Below, in pieces: positions 33,167 to 40,039 of a DNA stretch of 44,305 nt (within the stretch, counting starts at the first letter, position 1; each line of letters begins with the position of its first letter). The DNA is from Nitrospirota bacterium (GTDB taxonomy: Bacteria > Nitrospirota > Thermodesulfovibrionia > Thermodesulfovibrionales > Dissulfurispiraceae). Position numbers and translations under genes: made by a program. The notes beneath the pieces are model-generated. The model saw only the letters and a list, made by a program, of their open reading frames with translations, did not search any database and was not told the DNA's origin. The stretch spans positions 1 through 44,305 of the forward strand of contig JAJYXI010000079.1 in the NCBI GenBank assembly GCA_021791055.1. Reading direction: 5' to 3'.

Positions 33167-34000
33167 CTAAAACCTGAGACCGGGCACCTGAATCGGCAGC
33201 CCATTGGCCTGATAGGTTAAATAGAATTCCAGATTGCGGATATCCTCGCTCTCATATTCCGGCAGCTTATCCACCCTCATGTTTTTAATGCAGTCATTTA
33301 TAATCCTTCTCTGAATGGTGCCTGTGGACTGCCATGCCATCCTGTATGTAGGCCAGTGGTCTGCATGGTGTCTGTTTGTCGAAAGTATATTTGCCCGTGT
33401 CTTATGGCCTGAATACTTTATGTGGCATATAGCGCAATTCCAGTTCCACTGCCCGAGCCTCGTGTAGTACATCTTCTTTCCGGCCTCATAGAATGGCTTT
33501 GCAGGGCCGTCTATGCTGATCTTGATAGGCATGCCGTTGGAAAGGGACTTAACAAACAATTCAACGGCAACTATATCAGGGGTGTCATACTTCCAGGGCT
33601 TTGCACCCATCTGATTTTCACGGCACCTGTTAATCTGCACCGGAAGGGTGATTATGCCTTTGATGCCGGCATTGTATTTTGGATAGGTGGTTGCAGCGCC
33701 TTTTAACTTTTCCCCATTCTGTCCGTGGCAGCTTGCACATGACTTTCCTTTGCTTCCATCAACCTTCTGGAATAGGGCCTTTCCATCGTCAAGCAGCATC
33801 TCGGCCGGATTGCCCTCTTCTGCCATCTTCTTTGTGGCATCACCATAAAACTCATTGTATCTCTTCTCATACTCCTCCGCCGAGATATTCGGAGTGTATT
33901 CCTGAATCTCCCCGGCAATGGAATTTTGCGGCGTAATAACAGATATAGCGCCTGCTATAAGCAGCAGTGCAATTAATCCCCCTAAAGCTCTTTTAATCAT
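33167..34000 (-). CDS. soxA: SoxA dihaem cytochrome c
   Basis: SoxA with SoxX conjugates thiosulfate to the SoxY cysteine. This 277-residue exported protein (signal ALGGLIALLLIAGAISVI) has two haem sites, CASCHGQNG and CAICHIKYSG, the dihaem form. The conserved end of the family, RRIINDC with the putative catalytic cysteine, follows the second haem, then NLEFYLTYQANGLP. It sits between soxZ and soxB in the minus-strand operon. Confidence 0.93.
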   Translation of the reverse strand: MIKRALGGLIALLLIAGAISVITPQNSIAGEIQEYTPNISAEEYEKRYNEFYGDATKKMAEEGNPAEMLLDDGKALFQKVDGSKGKSCASCHGQNGEKLKGAATTYPKYNAGIKGIITLPVQINRCRENQMGAKPWKYDTPDIVAVELFVKSLSNGMPIKISIDGPAKPFYEAGKKMYYTRLGQWNWNCAICHIKYSGHKTRANILSTNRHHADHWPTYRMAWQSTGTIQRRIINDCIKNMRVDKLPEYESEDIRNLEFYLTYQANGLPIQVPGLRF

Positions 34001-34026
34001 TTGCCCACCTCCTTTATTTTCTTAAG

Positions 34027-34356
34027 TTACTGAGGATTGATCTGAACCGTATCTTCAAATGTACCGCCTTTATTGTCCTTATATACTATCTTGAGGGGCG
34101 CTGCCTTATCTGCCTTTACATAGAAGGTCATGAATGGGTCGGCGCTGATGGCTATCGTCCACTCCATGCTGCTTACGAGGTCGTTTCCATAATAAACTTT
34201 TACATCGTTGATGTAATATGCAGGGATTGGCTTTCCCGCCTTATCCTTCCTCAACCCTGTCTCCATGGGGTGAGTTATCAATGCCTTTACAGGGATTACC
34301 TCACCCTTTTTTATGCCCTGCGGTAACTTTATCCTTATTTTCCCAACTTCTGCCAT
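34027..34356 (-). CDS. soxZ: SoxZ sulfur-carrier partner
   Basis: SoxZ forms the SoxYZ heterodimer that holds sulfur intermediates. This 109-residue protein matches the family: start KIRIKLPQGIKKGEVIPVKALITHPMETG, middle KPIPAYYINDVKVYYG and a C-terminal FYVKADKAAPLKIVYKDN with an immunoglobulin-like fold. It has no signal peptide and is presumably exported bound to SoxY through the Tat pathway. It follows soxY by 55 bases with a good ribosome site. Confidence 0.94.
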   Translation of the reverse strand: MAEVGKIRIKLPQGIKKGEVIPVKALITHPMETGLRKDKAGKPIPAYYINDVKVYYGNDLVSSMEWTIAISADPFMTFYVKADKAAPLKIVYKDNKGGTFEDTVQINPQ

Positions 34357-34371
34357 TATATCCTCCTTTTA

Positions 34372-34391
34372 AAATTTGAAATTTCAAATTT
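34372..34391. repeat. Perfect 20-bp palindrome between soxY and soxZ
   Basis: The 20 bases from AAATTTGAAA to TTTCAAATTT read the same on both strands, followed by the repeats GAGATTTGAGATTTT. It could pause transcription or be an intergenic repeat; it has no U-tract beyond its own sequence. Confidence 0.6.
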
Positions 34392-34411
34392 GAGATTTGA
34401 GATTTTTAATA

Positions 34412-34897
34412 TTATCCTCCGCAGCCGCCGATGGTCACCTTTACTGATTTAATACCCTCGTAGAGTTTCCCCGTGCTGGTCTCAAAGACTGCGCGGACAT
34501 TGGAGGTCTTCCTCATCTTGATCCTCAATGCAAGTTCAGCCTTCCCGTTTGCAGGTGTCAGATTAGAGCTCGCCACATAAGGCTGGATGTTCCCTTCTGC
34601 ATAGATATAGATCTTTTTGACATAGTTATCTTTCTCCATGGGCAGATCCGAGGTAACCGTTATGGGAACAACGGCTCCGTTTTCTGCGATAATCGGCGCC
34701 TTTATATCCACATGCCCGGTCTCTATCTTGCGGTCTCCAAAGTGTCTTTTCAAAACATCGCCGATCTTTTCTTCAGCTTCTGCTGCAGATGTCGGCTTAA
34801 CAAGGCCCGGCAGGGTGCCTGCCATCAGGAATGCAGCGCACGCAGCGCCCGTTGCCTTGATAAATTCTCTCCTTGAAAGTCCAATATTTTCCTTCAT
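34412..34897 (-). CDS. soxY: SoxY sulfur-carrier protein
   Basis: This 161-residue protein carries sulfur intermediates on the cysteine of its swinging C-terminal arm; the protein ends VTIGGCGG, the expected motif with the reactive Cys. A twin-arginine signal (LSRREFIKATGAACAAFL) sends it to the periplasm with SoxZ. The core ITVTSDLPMEKDNYVKKIYI and NVRAVFETSTGKLYEGIKSVK is typical. A GGAGG site precedes the ATG. Confidence 0.95.
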   Translation of the reverse strand: MKENIGLSRREFIKATGAACAAFLMAGTLPGLVKPTSAAEAEEKIGDVLKRHFGDRKIETGHVDIKAPIIAENGAVVPITVTSDLPMEKDNYVKKIYIYAEGNIQPYVASSNLTPANGKAELALRIKMRKTSNVRAVFETSTGKLYEGIKSVKVTIGGCGG

Positions 34898-34924
34898 TCC
34901 TACATACCTCCTTATCTTTGGCTT

Positions 34925-35341
34925 TTATTTTTTCTTTAAACTGTAGAGAAATTCCACGATGTCATCAACCCGCTTGTCAATCAGCTTCTTTTGTTCCTCA
35001 GCAGACAGCTTTTCTTCTCCCTTAAAAATCAGAAGCTTGCTGGCCCCATAAGGCGGCATAAAGGTATCAGGATTAAATTTCCTTGCATCATATACCCACT
35101 GCCTCACTGTGTCCCTGTCTTTCTCGGCATAGCCCTTCATGACTTCCACCAGATCCGGCGCAATGTCGCTTGGGAACTCAATCTTAGGGAAATGGTGGCA
35201 TGACACACAATTGGCGACCGGCCTGCCGAGAGCAAGCTTTTCACCATTTTTTGCATCGCCTGCCACGGCGACCATGGGAATAGCAACAAGGGCAAAAAGC
35301 AGCGCCGTTATTGCCATCCTAAAGACTCTCTTCTTTTCCAT
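34925..35341 (-). CDS. soxX: SoxX monohaem cytochrome c
   Basis: This 138-residue exported protein (signal RMAITALLFALVAIPMVAVA) carries one haem site, CVSCHHFP, and a likely methionine ligand in FNPDTFMPPYG. It partners SoxA in forming the SoxY-thiosulfate adduct. The ATG at 35341 follows AGGAGGAGG; a longer frame to 35368 has no such site. It precedes soxY by 28 bases. Confidence 0.88.
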   Translation of the reverse strand: MEKKRVFRMAITALLFALVAIPMVAVAGDAKNGEKLALGRPVANCVSCHHFPKIEFPSDIAPDLVEVMKGYAEKDRDTVRQWVYDARKFNPDTFMPPYGASKLLIFKGEEKLSAEEQKKLIDKRVDDIVEFLYSLKKK

Positions 35342-35360
35342 ACTTACCTCCTCCTTTTTA

Positions 35361-35858
35361 TTATTCAACCTTTATATAGGCAAAGCCTTCATCCTGAAGC
35401 TCTACAACCCTTACCTGGCCCGAATCAGTGAGTTTGCAGAAGGGCTTGAGTTTACCCTTGTCTATCTTCATCCTTTTCAGGGTGATATCGCACTCTTCAA
35501 CTTTCACTCCATAGCCGTCCACAAGGCTCGCAAGCATCTCATCTATGGACTTTTGAAGTTTTTCGTCTATCTGTTTGGATTCAAATTGGGTTCCGCTTTT
35601 GTCCTTAAGCAGAAACTGCACACAGGCACCATTGGCGACGAGTCTCACATCATAAGCAATATTCTTTGTTGTGTAGTAGTTGACGAGATTGTACATGTTG
35701 CGGAGCAAACCGTCAAATCTCTTGGCATCCCCAAAGTCGCAGTGATAAACGGCCTTTCTCTCCTTTTCTTTCTCAGATGCTTTGCCTATGGATGGCATTA
35801 AAATGAGCGCCAATGCAAGACATAAGATTGAGACCTTTAGAAAATTCCCCTTTTTCAT
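35361..35858 (-). CDS. Exported DsrE-like protein
   Basis: This 165-residue protein has a signal peptide (LKVSILCLALALILMPSIG) and a DsrE/DsrF-like fold: KAVYHCDFGDAKRFDGLLRNMYNLVNYY, then YDVRLVANGACVQFLL. It holds a cysteine in the VEECDITL segment that may bind sulfur, as in DsrE. Its periplasmic position differs from cytoplasmic DsrE. The ATG at 35858 follows GGGGGAG. It lies between the soxW-like gene and soxX, so a sulfur-relay role in Sox is plausible. Confidence 0.78.
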   Translation of the reverse strand: MKKGNFLKVSILCLALALILMPSIGKASEKEKERKAVYHCDFGDAKRFDGLLRNMYNLVNYYTTKNIAYDVRLVANGACVQFLLKDKSGTQFESKQIDEKLQKSIDEMLASLVDGYGVKVEECDITLKRMKIDKGKLKPFCKLTDSGQVRVVELQDEGFAYIKVE

Positions 35859-35936
35859 AATCTCCCCCTTTTGTCCCGATGTATTCAGGACAACTTTTTG
35901 AAATTTTACCTTGCGACAGAACAAGGTGACCGGTTA

Positions 35937-36332
35937 CTAACAGCCTTTATTCTTATTTTTTATCCCATCTACATAATTACAGAGCAGGTCATTGAAATCC
36001 TCTTTTGTTACAGCGCCCGGAACCCTTAATAATTCCCCGCCATGGGCATTTAAAAATATAACCGTTGGAGTGCCCATTACCCTGTATTTTCTGGCAAGGT
36101 CTTTTTCCAGCATGCCCGTTTCCTGTATCTTTTTTCCCCCATGGACATCTACCCTTATAATATCTGCATTCCTCAGAAGGATACTTTTTATTGACATGTC
36201 ATTCATAATATTATCCATGCGCTCACACCACCTGCACCCTTTCTCATAAAAATACAACACCTTGATATCGGATGCTGCTGCGGTAGATGAAAGGAAGAAA
36301 AAAACTGAAATTATAAGTATTAGCTGTCTCAT
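35937..36332 (-). CDS. SoxW-like exported thioredoxin
   Basis: This 131-residue protein has a signal peptide (QLILIISVFFFLSSTAAASD) and a thioredoxin fold with the active site FYEKGCRWCERM and the cis-proline MGTPTVIFL. SoxW proteins keep Sox cysteines reduced in the periplasm. I start at the ATG at 36332; an upstream ATG at 36365 overlaps a sigma-54 promoter, and a start there would sit before its transcription start. No ribosome binding site is evident, and the leader would be about six bases long. It opens the sox operon. Confidence 0.82.
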   Translation of the reverse strand: MRQLILIISVFFFLSSTAAASDIKVLYFYEKGCRWCERMDNIMNDMSIKSILLRNADIIRVDVHGGKKIQETGMLEKDLARKYRVMGTPTVIFLNAHGGELLRVPGAVTKEDFNDLLCNYVDGIKNKNKGC

Positions 36333-36348
36333 TACTCTTTTAGTTTTT

Positions 36349-36364
36349 TGCAAGATATATGCCA
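36349..36364 (-). promoter_or_regulatory. Sigma-54 promoter of the sox operon (P2)
   Basis: The minus strand reads TGGCATATATCTTGCA, a close match to TGGCAC-N5-TTGCW with the strict GG-N10-GC spacing. Predicted transcription start is near 36338, only about six bases from the soxW-like ATG. Two paired activator palindromes lie upstream. Confidence 0.8.
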
Positions 36365-36396
36365 CAAAGATATTCCTTGGTATTGGCTGAATCTAT

Positions 36397-36444
36397 TGTT
36401 CTTTTCTGTACAGTTTCAAATTATCCAATGTTCAATTTTGAACA
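36397..36444. promoter_or_regulatory. Paired activator sites upstream of P2
   Basis: TGTTC-TTTTCT-GTACA (36397-36412) and the perfect TGTTC-AATTTT-GAACA (36429-36444) have centres 32 bp apart, about 66 and 98 bp before the predicted P2 start. This repeats the layout seen at P3 and P1. Confidence 0.75.
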
Positions 36445-36471
36445 TAAGTGGCAAAGCCATCTTGCCTCCTT

Positions 36472-36508
36472 AAAAAAATTGCGACCCTTCACAAAGAAAG
36501 GGCCGCAA
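36472..36508 (-). terminator. Rho-independent terminator between P1 and P2
   Basis: On the minus strand UUGCGGCCCUU and AAGGGUCGCAA form an 11-bp stem (one G-U) with an 8-base loop, immediately followed by seven U residues (36478-36472). This is a textbook intrinsic terminator. Confidence 0.88.
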
Positions 36509-36548
36509 GTGCACGGGGTGTCTCTATAATTAATAGAGGGTTTATGCA
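36472..36548 (-). ncRNA. Candidate sigma-54-driven small RNA (about 75 nt)
   Basis: The predicted P1 start near 36548 is followed after about 75 bases by a strong terminator ending at 36472. The RNA would have a 6-bp hairpin (CUCUAU/AUAGAG, 36538-36522), a C-rich unpaired stretch (ACACCCCGUGCACU) and the terminator stem. A G-U pair in that stem exists only in the minus-strand RNA (A-C on the other). It could also be a terminated leader of the sox operon. Confidence 0.6.
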
Positions 36549-36558
36549 TCTTGCCATT

Positions 36559-36574
36559 AGCAAATTCCTTGCCA
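36559..36574 (-). promoter_or_regulatory. Sigma-54 promoter before the small RNA (P1)
   Basis: The minus strand reads TGGCAAGGAATTTGCT, matching TGGCA(C/A)G-N4-TTGCW with intact GG and GC at standard spacing; it is the best of the three promoters. It points toward the terminator at 36508-36472, not straight into a gene. Confidence 0.8.
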
Positions 36575-36626
36575 GACTAATTAACCTTATAATTTCAATA
36601 ATAATATGATTTTAAGACAAAATATC

Positions 36627-36674
36627 TGTTCAATAAGGTACAGCTCAAAACCCAATTATGTCCAAAAATGAACA
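36627..36674. promoter_or_regulatory. Paired activator sites upstream of P1
   Basis: TGTTC-AATAAG-GTACA (36627-36642) and TGTCC-AAAAAT-GAACA (36659-36674) have centres 32 bp apart, about 86 and 118 bp before the predicted P1 start. Each differs from the palindrome by one base. The near site has the same GTACA half as the near site of P2. Confidence 0.72.
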
Positions 36675-36755
36675 CATGGGCAGAATGAGGTAGGATAGGA
36701 AAAGTGGACATGCAAGTTCCATCTCGGGTGCTGACCCGTAAAAATTTTTATCCTA

Positions 36756-37829
36756 TCATGCCTTTTCGTCTGGATCTTCGGTCATGGATGACTCATCGAG
36801 GTCTATTATCTTTTTTCCTTTTATATAATCCTTGGTCTTATAGCTTGTTATATTCAGCATCTTTTGGATGATATTATTCATCCTTTCACACTGGTCATCA
36901 AAGATATCCATTTCTTCCTTTGTTACAGGCTCGTTGTCCTTAAATTTCTCTCTTAAAAGGGCTACGAGATTATATACGACGGTCATGGGCTGCCTCATTT
37001 CATGGGCTGTTGCCCCTGCAAGCTCAACAATAGCAGCGAGCTTTTCACGCTCTATATTCCTTTCTATCTCGAGACTGAGCCTTCTTGATAAGTAAAGTGT
37101 TATCGCTGTTACAAAAACAATGCTCACTGCACCTACTATTAATAATGAAATAACCGTTCTTCGGAGTTTCATAGAGTGGATGAGGTCTGATTTCTCCATG
37201 GGAATGCTTATGTCTATTCCTCCCTTTATATCTCCGTAGCTGTATCCATGCTTTGAATGGCACTTAAGACATGGCTCCTCTATCCTTAAGGGAACAAGAT
37301 ATTTAAAAACCCTGCTTCCGTCGTATCCCCTAAAAACCGTGACCGATTCTGAAGATATACCCCTTTCAAATGTCTTAAGGGTATTCCTCTCCCACTCATC
37401 CGGGACATTGTACGGATTCACAGGCTTCAGGCTTACAATATGGAATTTGTAACCATGTCTCTGGTTTGCTATTTCCGAGAGCTGCCTTGTCATATATGCC
37501 GGATTAATCTTTGTGTATTTCTTGCCGGCAACAGAGACAATATCCCTGTCCGGTATATCGAGGTACGGGTTCGGCGGAGTATCTGGCGTAACCTCCACAT
37601 AAACCCCTCCGTGCTGGGCATTCCAGATACGGGTGATCATTATCAGCTCAAAAAATGCCTTCGCAGTCTCTTTTAATTCGGATAGCTGGTCTTCATCCAT
37701 CTTTTTCTTTTCCCACGCTATCAAAAGGAAAAGGAATATTGTCAGCGCAAACAAGAATGGAAGTAAAAACATTAATGTCACTCTGACAGGGCCGGCAGAT
37801 CTGCTTATTTCTGCAAAAAACTTCTTCAC
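36756..37829 (-). CDS. Haem-c sensor-domain protein with HisKA but no ATPase domain
   Basis: This 357-residue membrane protein has a first helix (LMFLLPFLFALTIFLFLLIA), a periplasmic DUF3365/Tll0287-like domain with a haem-c site (CLKCHSKHGYSYGDIKGGIDISIPM near residue 200), a second helix (VISLLIVGAVSIVFVTAITLY), and a HisKA segment with GATAHEMRQPMTVV near residue 285. The protein ends about 70 residues later with no recognisable ATP-binding domain, so it cannot be a normal autokinase. It may be a haem redox or gas sensor acting with another kinase. It faces the sox control region and is divergent from a cytochrome gene. Confidence 0.82.
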   Translation of the reverse strand: MKKFFAEISRSAGPVRVTLMFLLPFLFALTIFLFLLIAWEKKKMDEDQLSELKETAKAFFELIMITRIWNAQHGGVYVEVTPDTPPNPYLDIPDRDIVSVAGKKYTKINPAYMTRQLSEIANQRHGYKFHIVSLKPVNPYNVPDEWERNTLKTFERGISSESVTVFRGYDGSRVFKYLVPLRIEEPCLKCHSKHGYSYGDIKGGIDISIPMEKSDLIHSMKLRRTVISLLIVGAVSIVFVTAITLYLSRRLSLEIERNIEREKLAAIVELAGATAHEMRQPMTVVYNLVALLREKFKDNEPVTKEEMDIFDDQCERMNNIIQKMLNITSYKTKDYIKGKKIIDLDESSMTEDPDEKA

Positions 37830-37894
37830 GATTAAATTTTACCTCCGCAACCGCTGCTCACACAAGGTAAAAAAGTTGTAAACATAAAAATATC

Positions 37895-37922
37895 TTGACA
37901 TCAGCAAAGCGGTTTTTATAAT
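37895..37922 (+). promoter_or_regulatory. Consensus sigma-70 promoter of the monohaem cytochrome
   Basis: TTGACA (37895-37900) and TATAAT (37917-37922), both perfect, are separated by 16 bases. A small dyad TTGAGA-ATATC-TCTCAA (37924-37940) covers the predicted start and could be an operator. Strong expression is expected. Confidence 0.8.
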
Positions 37923-37957
37923 ATTGAGAATATCTCTCAAATAAAGGAGGTGAGGTT

Positions 37958-38413
37958 ATGAGGAATACAACCCTAACAGTCTTTGTTTTAGCATCCATTT
38001 TCGCATTATCTTCAATTTCGTGGTCTGAGGAGATAACTTACAGAAAGCACATAAAACCTGTCTTTGATTCAAAGTGCATAGGCTGCCATGGCCCTCAATC
38101 GCCTGAACTGCCAGAGTTTGAAAAAGACAAAAAGAAGTACAAGGAAATGTCTAAAGGACCGAGGATGGACAGCTACACTTACCTGACTTCCTTCGTTGGC
38201 TGGCCTGATACAGGGGCCATAATGAGAAGACTCGATGACGGCAAAAACACAAAGGATGGCAAGCCGGGCAATATGTATCAGCATCTCGGCTCAACAGAGG
38301 AAGAGAGACAGCAGAACCTGAAGCTTTTCAAGGATTGGGTAGGCAACTGGACATTAAAGAAGTGGAAGGAAATAACAAAAGAAGAGCTTGACGCTATAAA
38401 GGTGAAGTATTAA
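37958..38413 (+). CDS. Exported monohaem cytochrome c
   Basis: This 151-residue protein has a signal peptide (LTVFVLASIFALSSISWSEE) and one haem site in YRKHIKPVFDSKCIGCHGP. The rest, with PRMDSYTYLTSFVGWPDTGAIMRRLDDG, is not a class I cytochrome pattern I can name. It stands alone behind a consensus promoter and an AGGAGG site, so it may be an abundant electron carrier, perhaps accepting electrons from Sox proteins, which is speculation. Confidence 0.82.
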   Translation: MRNTTLTVFVLASIFALSSISWSEEITYRKHIKPVFDSKCIGCHGPQSPELPEFEKDKKKYKEMSKGPRMDSYTYLTSFVGWPDTGAIMRRLDDGKNTKDGKPGNMYQHLGSTEEERQQNLKLFKDWVGNWTLKKWKEITKEELDAIKVKY

Positions 38414-38428
38414 GGATTATGATGGAAA

Positions 38429-38563
38429 GACAGGTAAGACATAGTATTTTCGCTCATTCTCGGCGGGCATCCAAGCCCGCCTCCGAGGCTAAGCCAGCCC
38501 GCTTAGGCATCCATGCCACGCTTGGGCTGCCTAAGTCCGCTCAAATACTATGCCTTACCTGTC
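38429..38563. repeat. 135-bp palindromic element
   Basis: GACAGGTAAGACATAGTATTT (38429-38449) and its inverse at 38543-38563 match in 20 of 21 positions. Inside are nested hairpins: GGCGGGC/GCCCGCC (38462-38468 and 38475-38481) and CTTAGGC/GCCTAAG. It fills most of the gap 38414-38631. The GC-rich, nested structure is unlike the neighbouring AT-rich DNA and suggests a MITE or REP-type element. Confidence 0.72.
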
Positions 38564-38631
38564 TGATTATTTAGAAGTTTTTATTTTCTTTCAGAACCAA
38601 TTGCGATTAAGTCTCTTTATCTGAGATTTTT

Positions 38632-38937
38632 ATGTGCGTGGCGTTGATAGGCGGGATGGACAGGCTCGAAAGAAACTATATCAGCGAGGCCGAAAGGATG
38701 GGCATAGACCTTAAGGTTTATACCAAATCAGAAATAGGCATCGCTTCAAAGGTCAGAAATGTAGACGCCGTGGTGATTTTCACAAATAAAGTATCGCATA
38801 AAGCAAAAAGGGAGGTGATGAACACGGCTAAAGCAAAGAATATTCCGGTTTTCATGTATCACTCATGCGGCATATGCACGCTGAGGGATTGTCTGAGTTG
38901 TCTGAAAAATATGAAAGGAGGAGCTAAGGATGCTTAA
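38632..38937 (+). CDS. DUF2325-family protein
   Basis: This 101-residue protein fits DUF2325: VALIGGMDRLERNYISEAERMGIDLKVY, then VDAVVIFTNKVSHKAKREVMNTAKAKNIPVF and a closing HSCGICTLRDCLSCL. Several C-terminal cysteines (C, CxxC and CxxC) could bind a metal or cofactor. The function of the family is unknown. It overlaps the outer-membrane protein gene by 8 bases and so belongs to the feo operon. The start lacks a clear ribosome site. Confidence 0.7.
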   Translation: MCVALIGGMDRLERNYISEAERMGIDLKVYTKSEIGIASKVRNVDAVVIFTNKVSHKAKREVMNTAKAKNIPVFMYHSCGICTLRDCLSCLKNMKGGAKDA

Positions 38938-39736
38938 AAGGATTTTGTTTGCTGTATTTATGACATTAATTATAACAGGAACGACAGGGTTTGCAGAGGA
39001 AGCAAAAAAGATTCAGGACAATTCTTTCTTGCTGGAGGAGGCATATAACCAGGAAGACGGCGTGGTCCAGCACATCCAGGCATTCCAGTACATGAAAAAT
39101 AAAACATGGGCGTATACCTTTATACAAGAATGGCCGGTTCCAAAGCAGACGCATCAGCTTTCATATACCATCCCTGTTTATCATTTGAACGAGGACGGGA
39201 ATGCGACGGGTATCGGCAATGTGCTGCTGAACTACCGCTACCAGCTTATTCCTCCTAAAGGGCCTATAGCCCTTGCACCACGACTCTCTTTAGTCCTTCC
39301 CACAGGAGATTACAAGAAAGGCTTTGGAAAAGGTGCCCCTGGGCTGCAGATAAATATCCCGCTTAGTGTGGAGCTTTCTGATAAATTTGTGACCCACTGG
39401 AATGTTGGGACAACGTTCACCCCCAATGCCAAGGGGACAGGTGGTGCAAAGGCACACACCCTCGATTTCAATTCCGGAGCGAGCATCATCTGGCTGGTGA
39501 CAGAGAACTTCAACCTGATGTTTGAGACAGCGTGGAATTCCAGCCAGTCTGTAGAGGCGAATGGCACGAAGAAGGTAGATAACACCCTGTTCATTAACCC
39601 AGGTGCCCGCTTCGCAATAAACTTTAAATCGGGACTACAGATTGTGCCTGGAATTGCGTTCCCTATTGGCGTAGGGCCTTCAAAAGGAGAACGCGGGATA
39701 TTTTTATATCTTTCTTTTGAACATCCTTTGTTCTGA
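38930..39736 (+). CDS. Outer-membrane beta-barrel protein
   Basis: This 268-residue exported protein (signal ILFAVFMTLIITGTTGFAEE) has alternating beta-strand pattern ending in a C-terminal aromatic (FLYLSFEHPLF), as in outer-membrane barrels. Strands such as APRLSLVLPTGDYKKGFG and GLQIVPGIAFPIGV resemble the transporter or MetA-pathway barrel family. Its position before feoA suggests a channel for ferrous iron or another metal across the outer membrane. GGAGGAGC precedes the ATG. Confidence 0.78.
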   Translation: MLKRILFAVFMTLIITGTTGFAEEAKKIQDNSFLLEEAYNQEDGVVQHIQAFQYMKNKTWAYTFIQEWPVPKQTHQLSYTIPVYHLNEDGNATGIGNVLLNYRYQLIPPKGPIALAPRLSLVLPTGDYKKGFGKGAPGLQINIPLSVELSDKFVTHWNVGTTFTPNAKGTGGAKAHTLDFNSGASIIWLVTENFNLMFETAWNSSQSVEANGTKKVDNTLFINPGARFAINFKSGLQIVPGIAFPIGVGPSKGERGIFLYLSFEHPLF

Positions 39737-39768
39737 AGGATAACAACGAAATTTTAAAAGGGGAGAAT

Positions 39769-39993
39769 ATGTTACCACTTGGACTTTTAGGCACAGGAGA
39801 AAGGGCAGAAGTGATTGAAATAGTTTCAGGAAGGCATCTTAATACAAGGATAGAGGACATAGGGGTTCGCATCGGAAGGATAATTGAAATGCTCAGCAAT
39901 GAAGGAAAAGGCCCCATTCTTGTAAAAGCTGATGAGTCACGGATTGCCATTGGCAGGGTCATGGCGATGAAGATAATGGTAAAAAGGCTATAG
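39769..39993 (+). CDS. feoA: FeoA-family protein (first copy)
   Basis: FeoA is a small SH3-like cytoplasmic partner of the FeoB ferrous-iron transporter. This 74-residue protein has the family pattern (GTGERAEVIEIV, LNTRIEDIGVRIGRIIEML, and the last strand RIAIGRVMAMKI). AAGGGGAG precedes the ATG. It is followed by a second feoA copy and feoB. Confidence 0.85.
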   Translation: MLPLGLLGTGERAEVIEIVSGRHLNTRIEDIGVRIGRIIEMLSNEGKGPILVKADESRIAIGRVMAMKIMVKRL

Positions 39994-40039
39994 GCAATAG
40001 GCTAAGGGTTAAAACAAAAAGAGAAAGGAGAATAATGGA

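Noticed and set aside
36418-36460. A 14-codon leader peptide (MALPLMFKIEHWII) with an AAGGAGG site just after the terminator
   Set aside because: The ribosome site is good, but the frame contains the perfect activator palindrome and would be made only by read-through from P1. The DNA site explains the sequence better.
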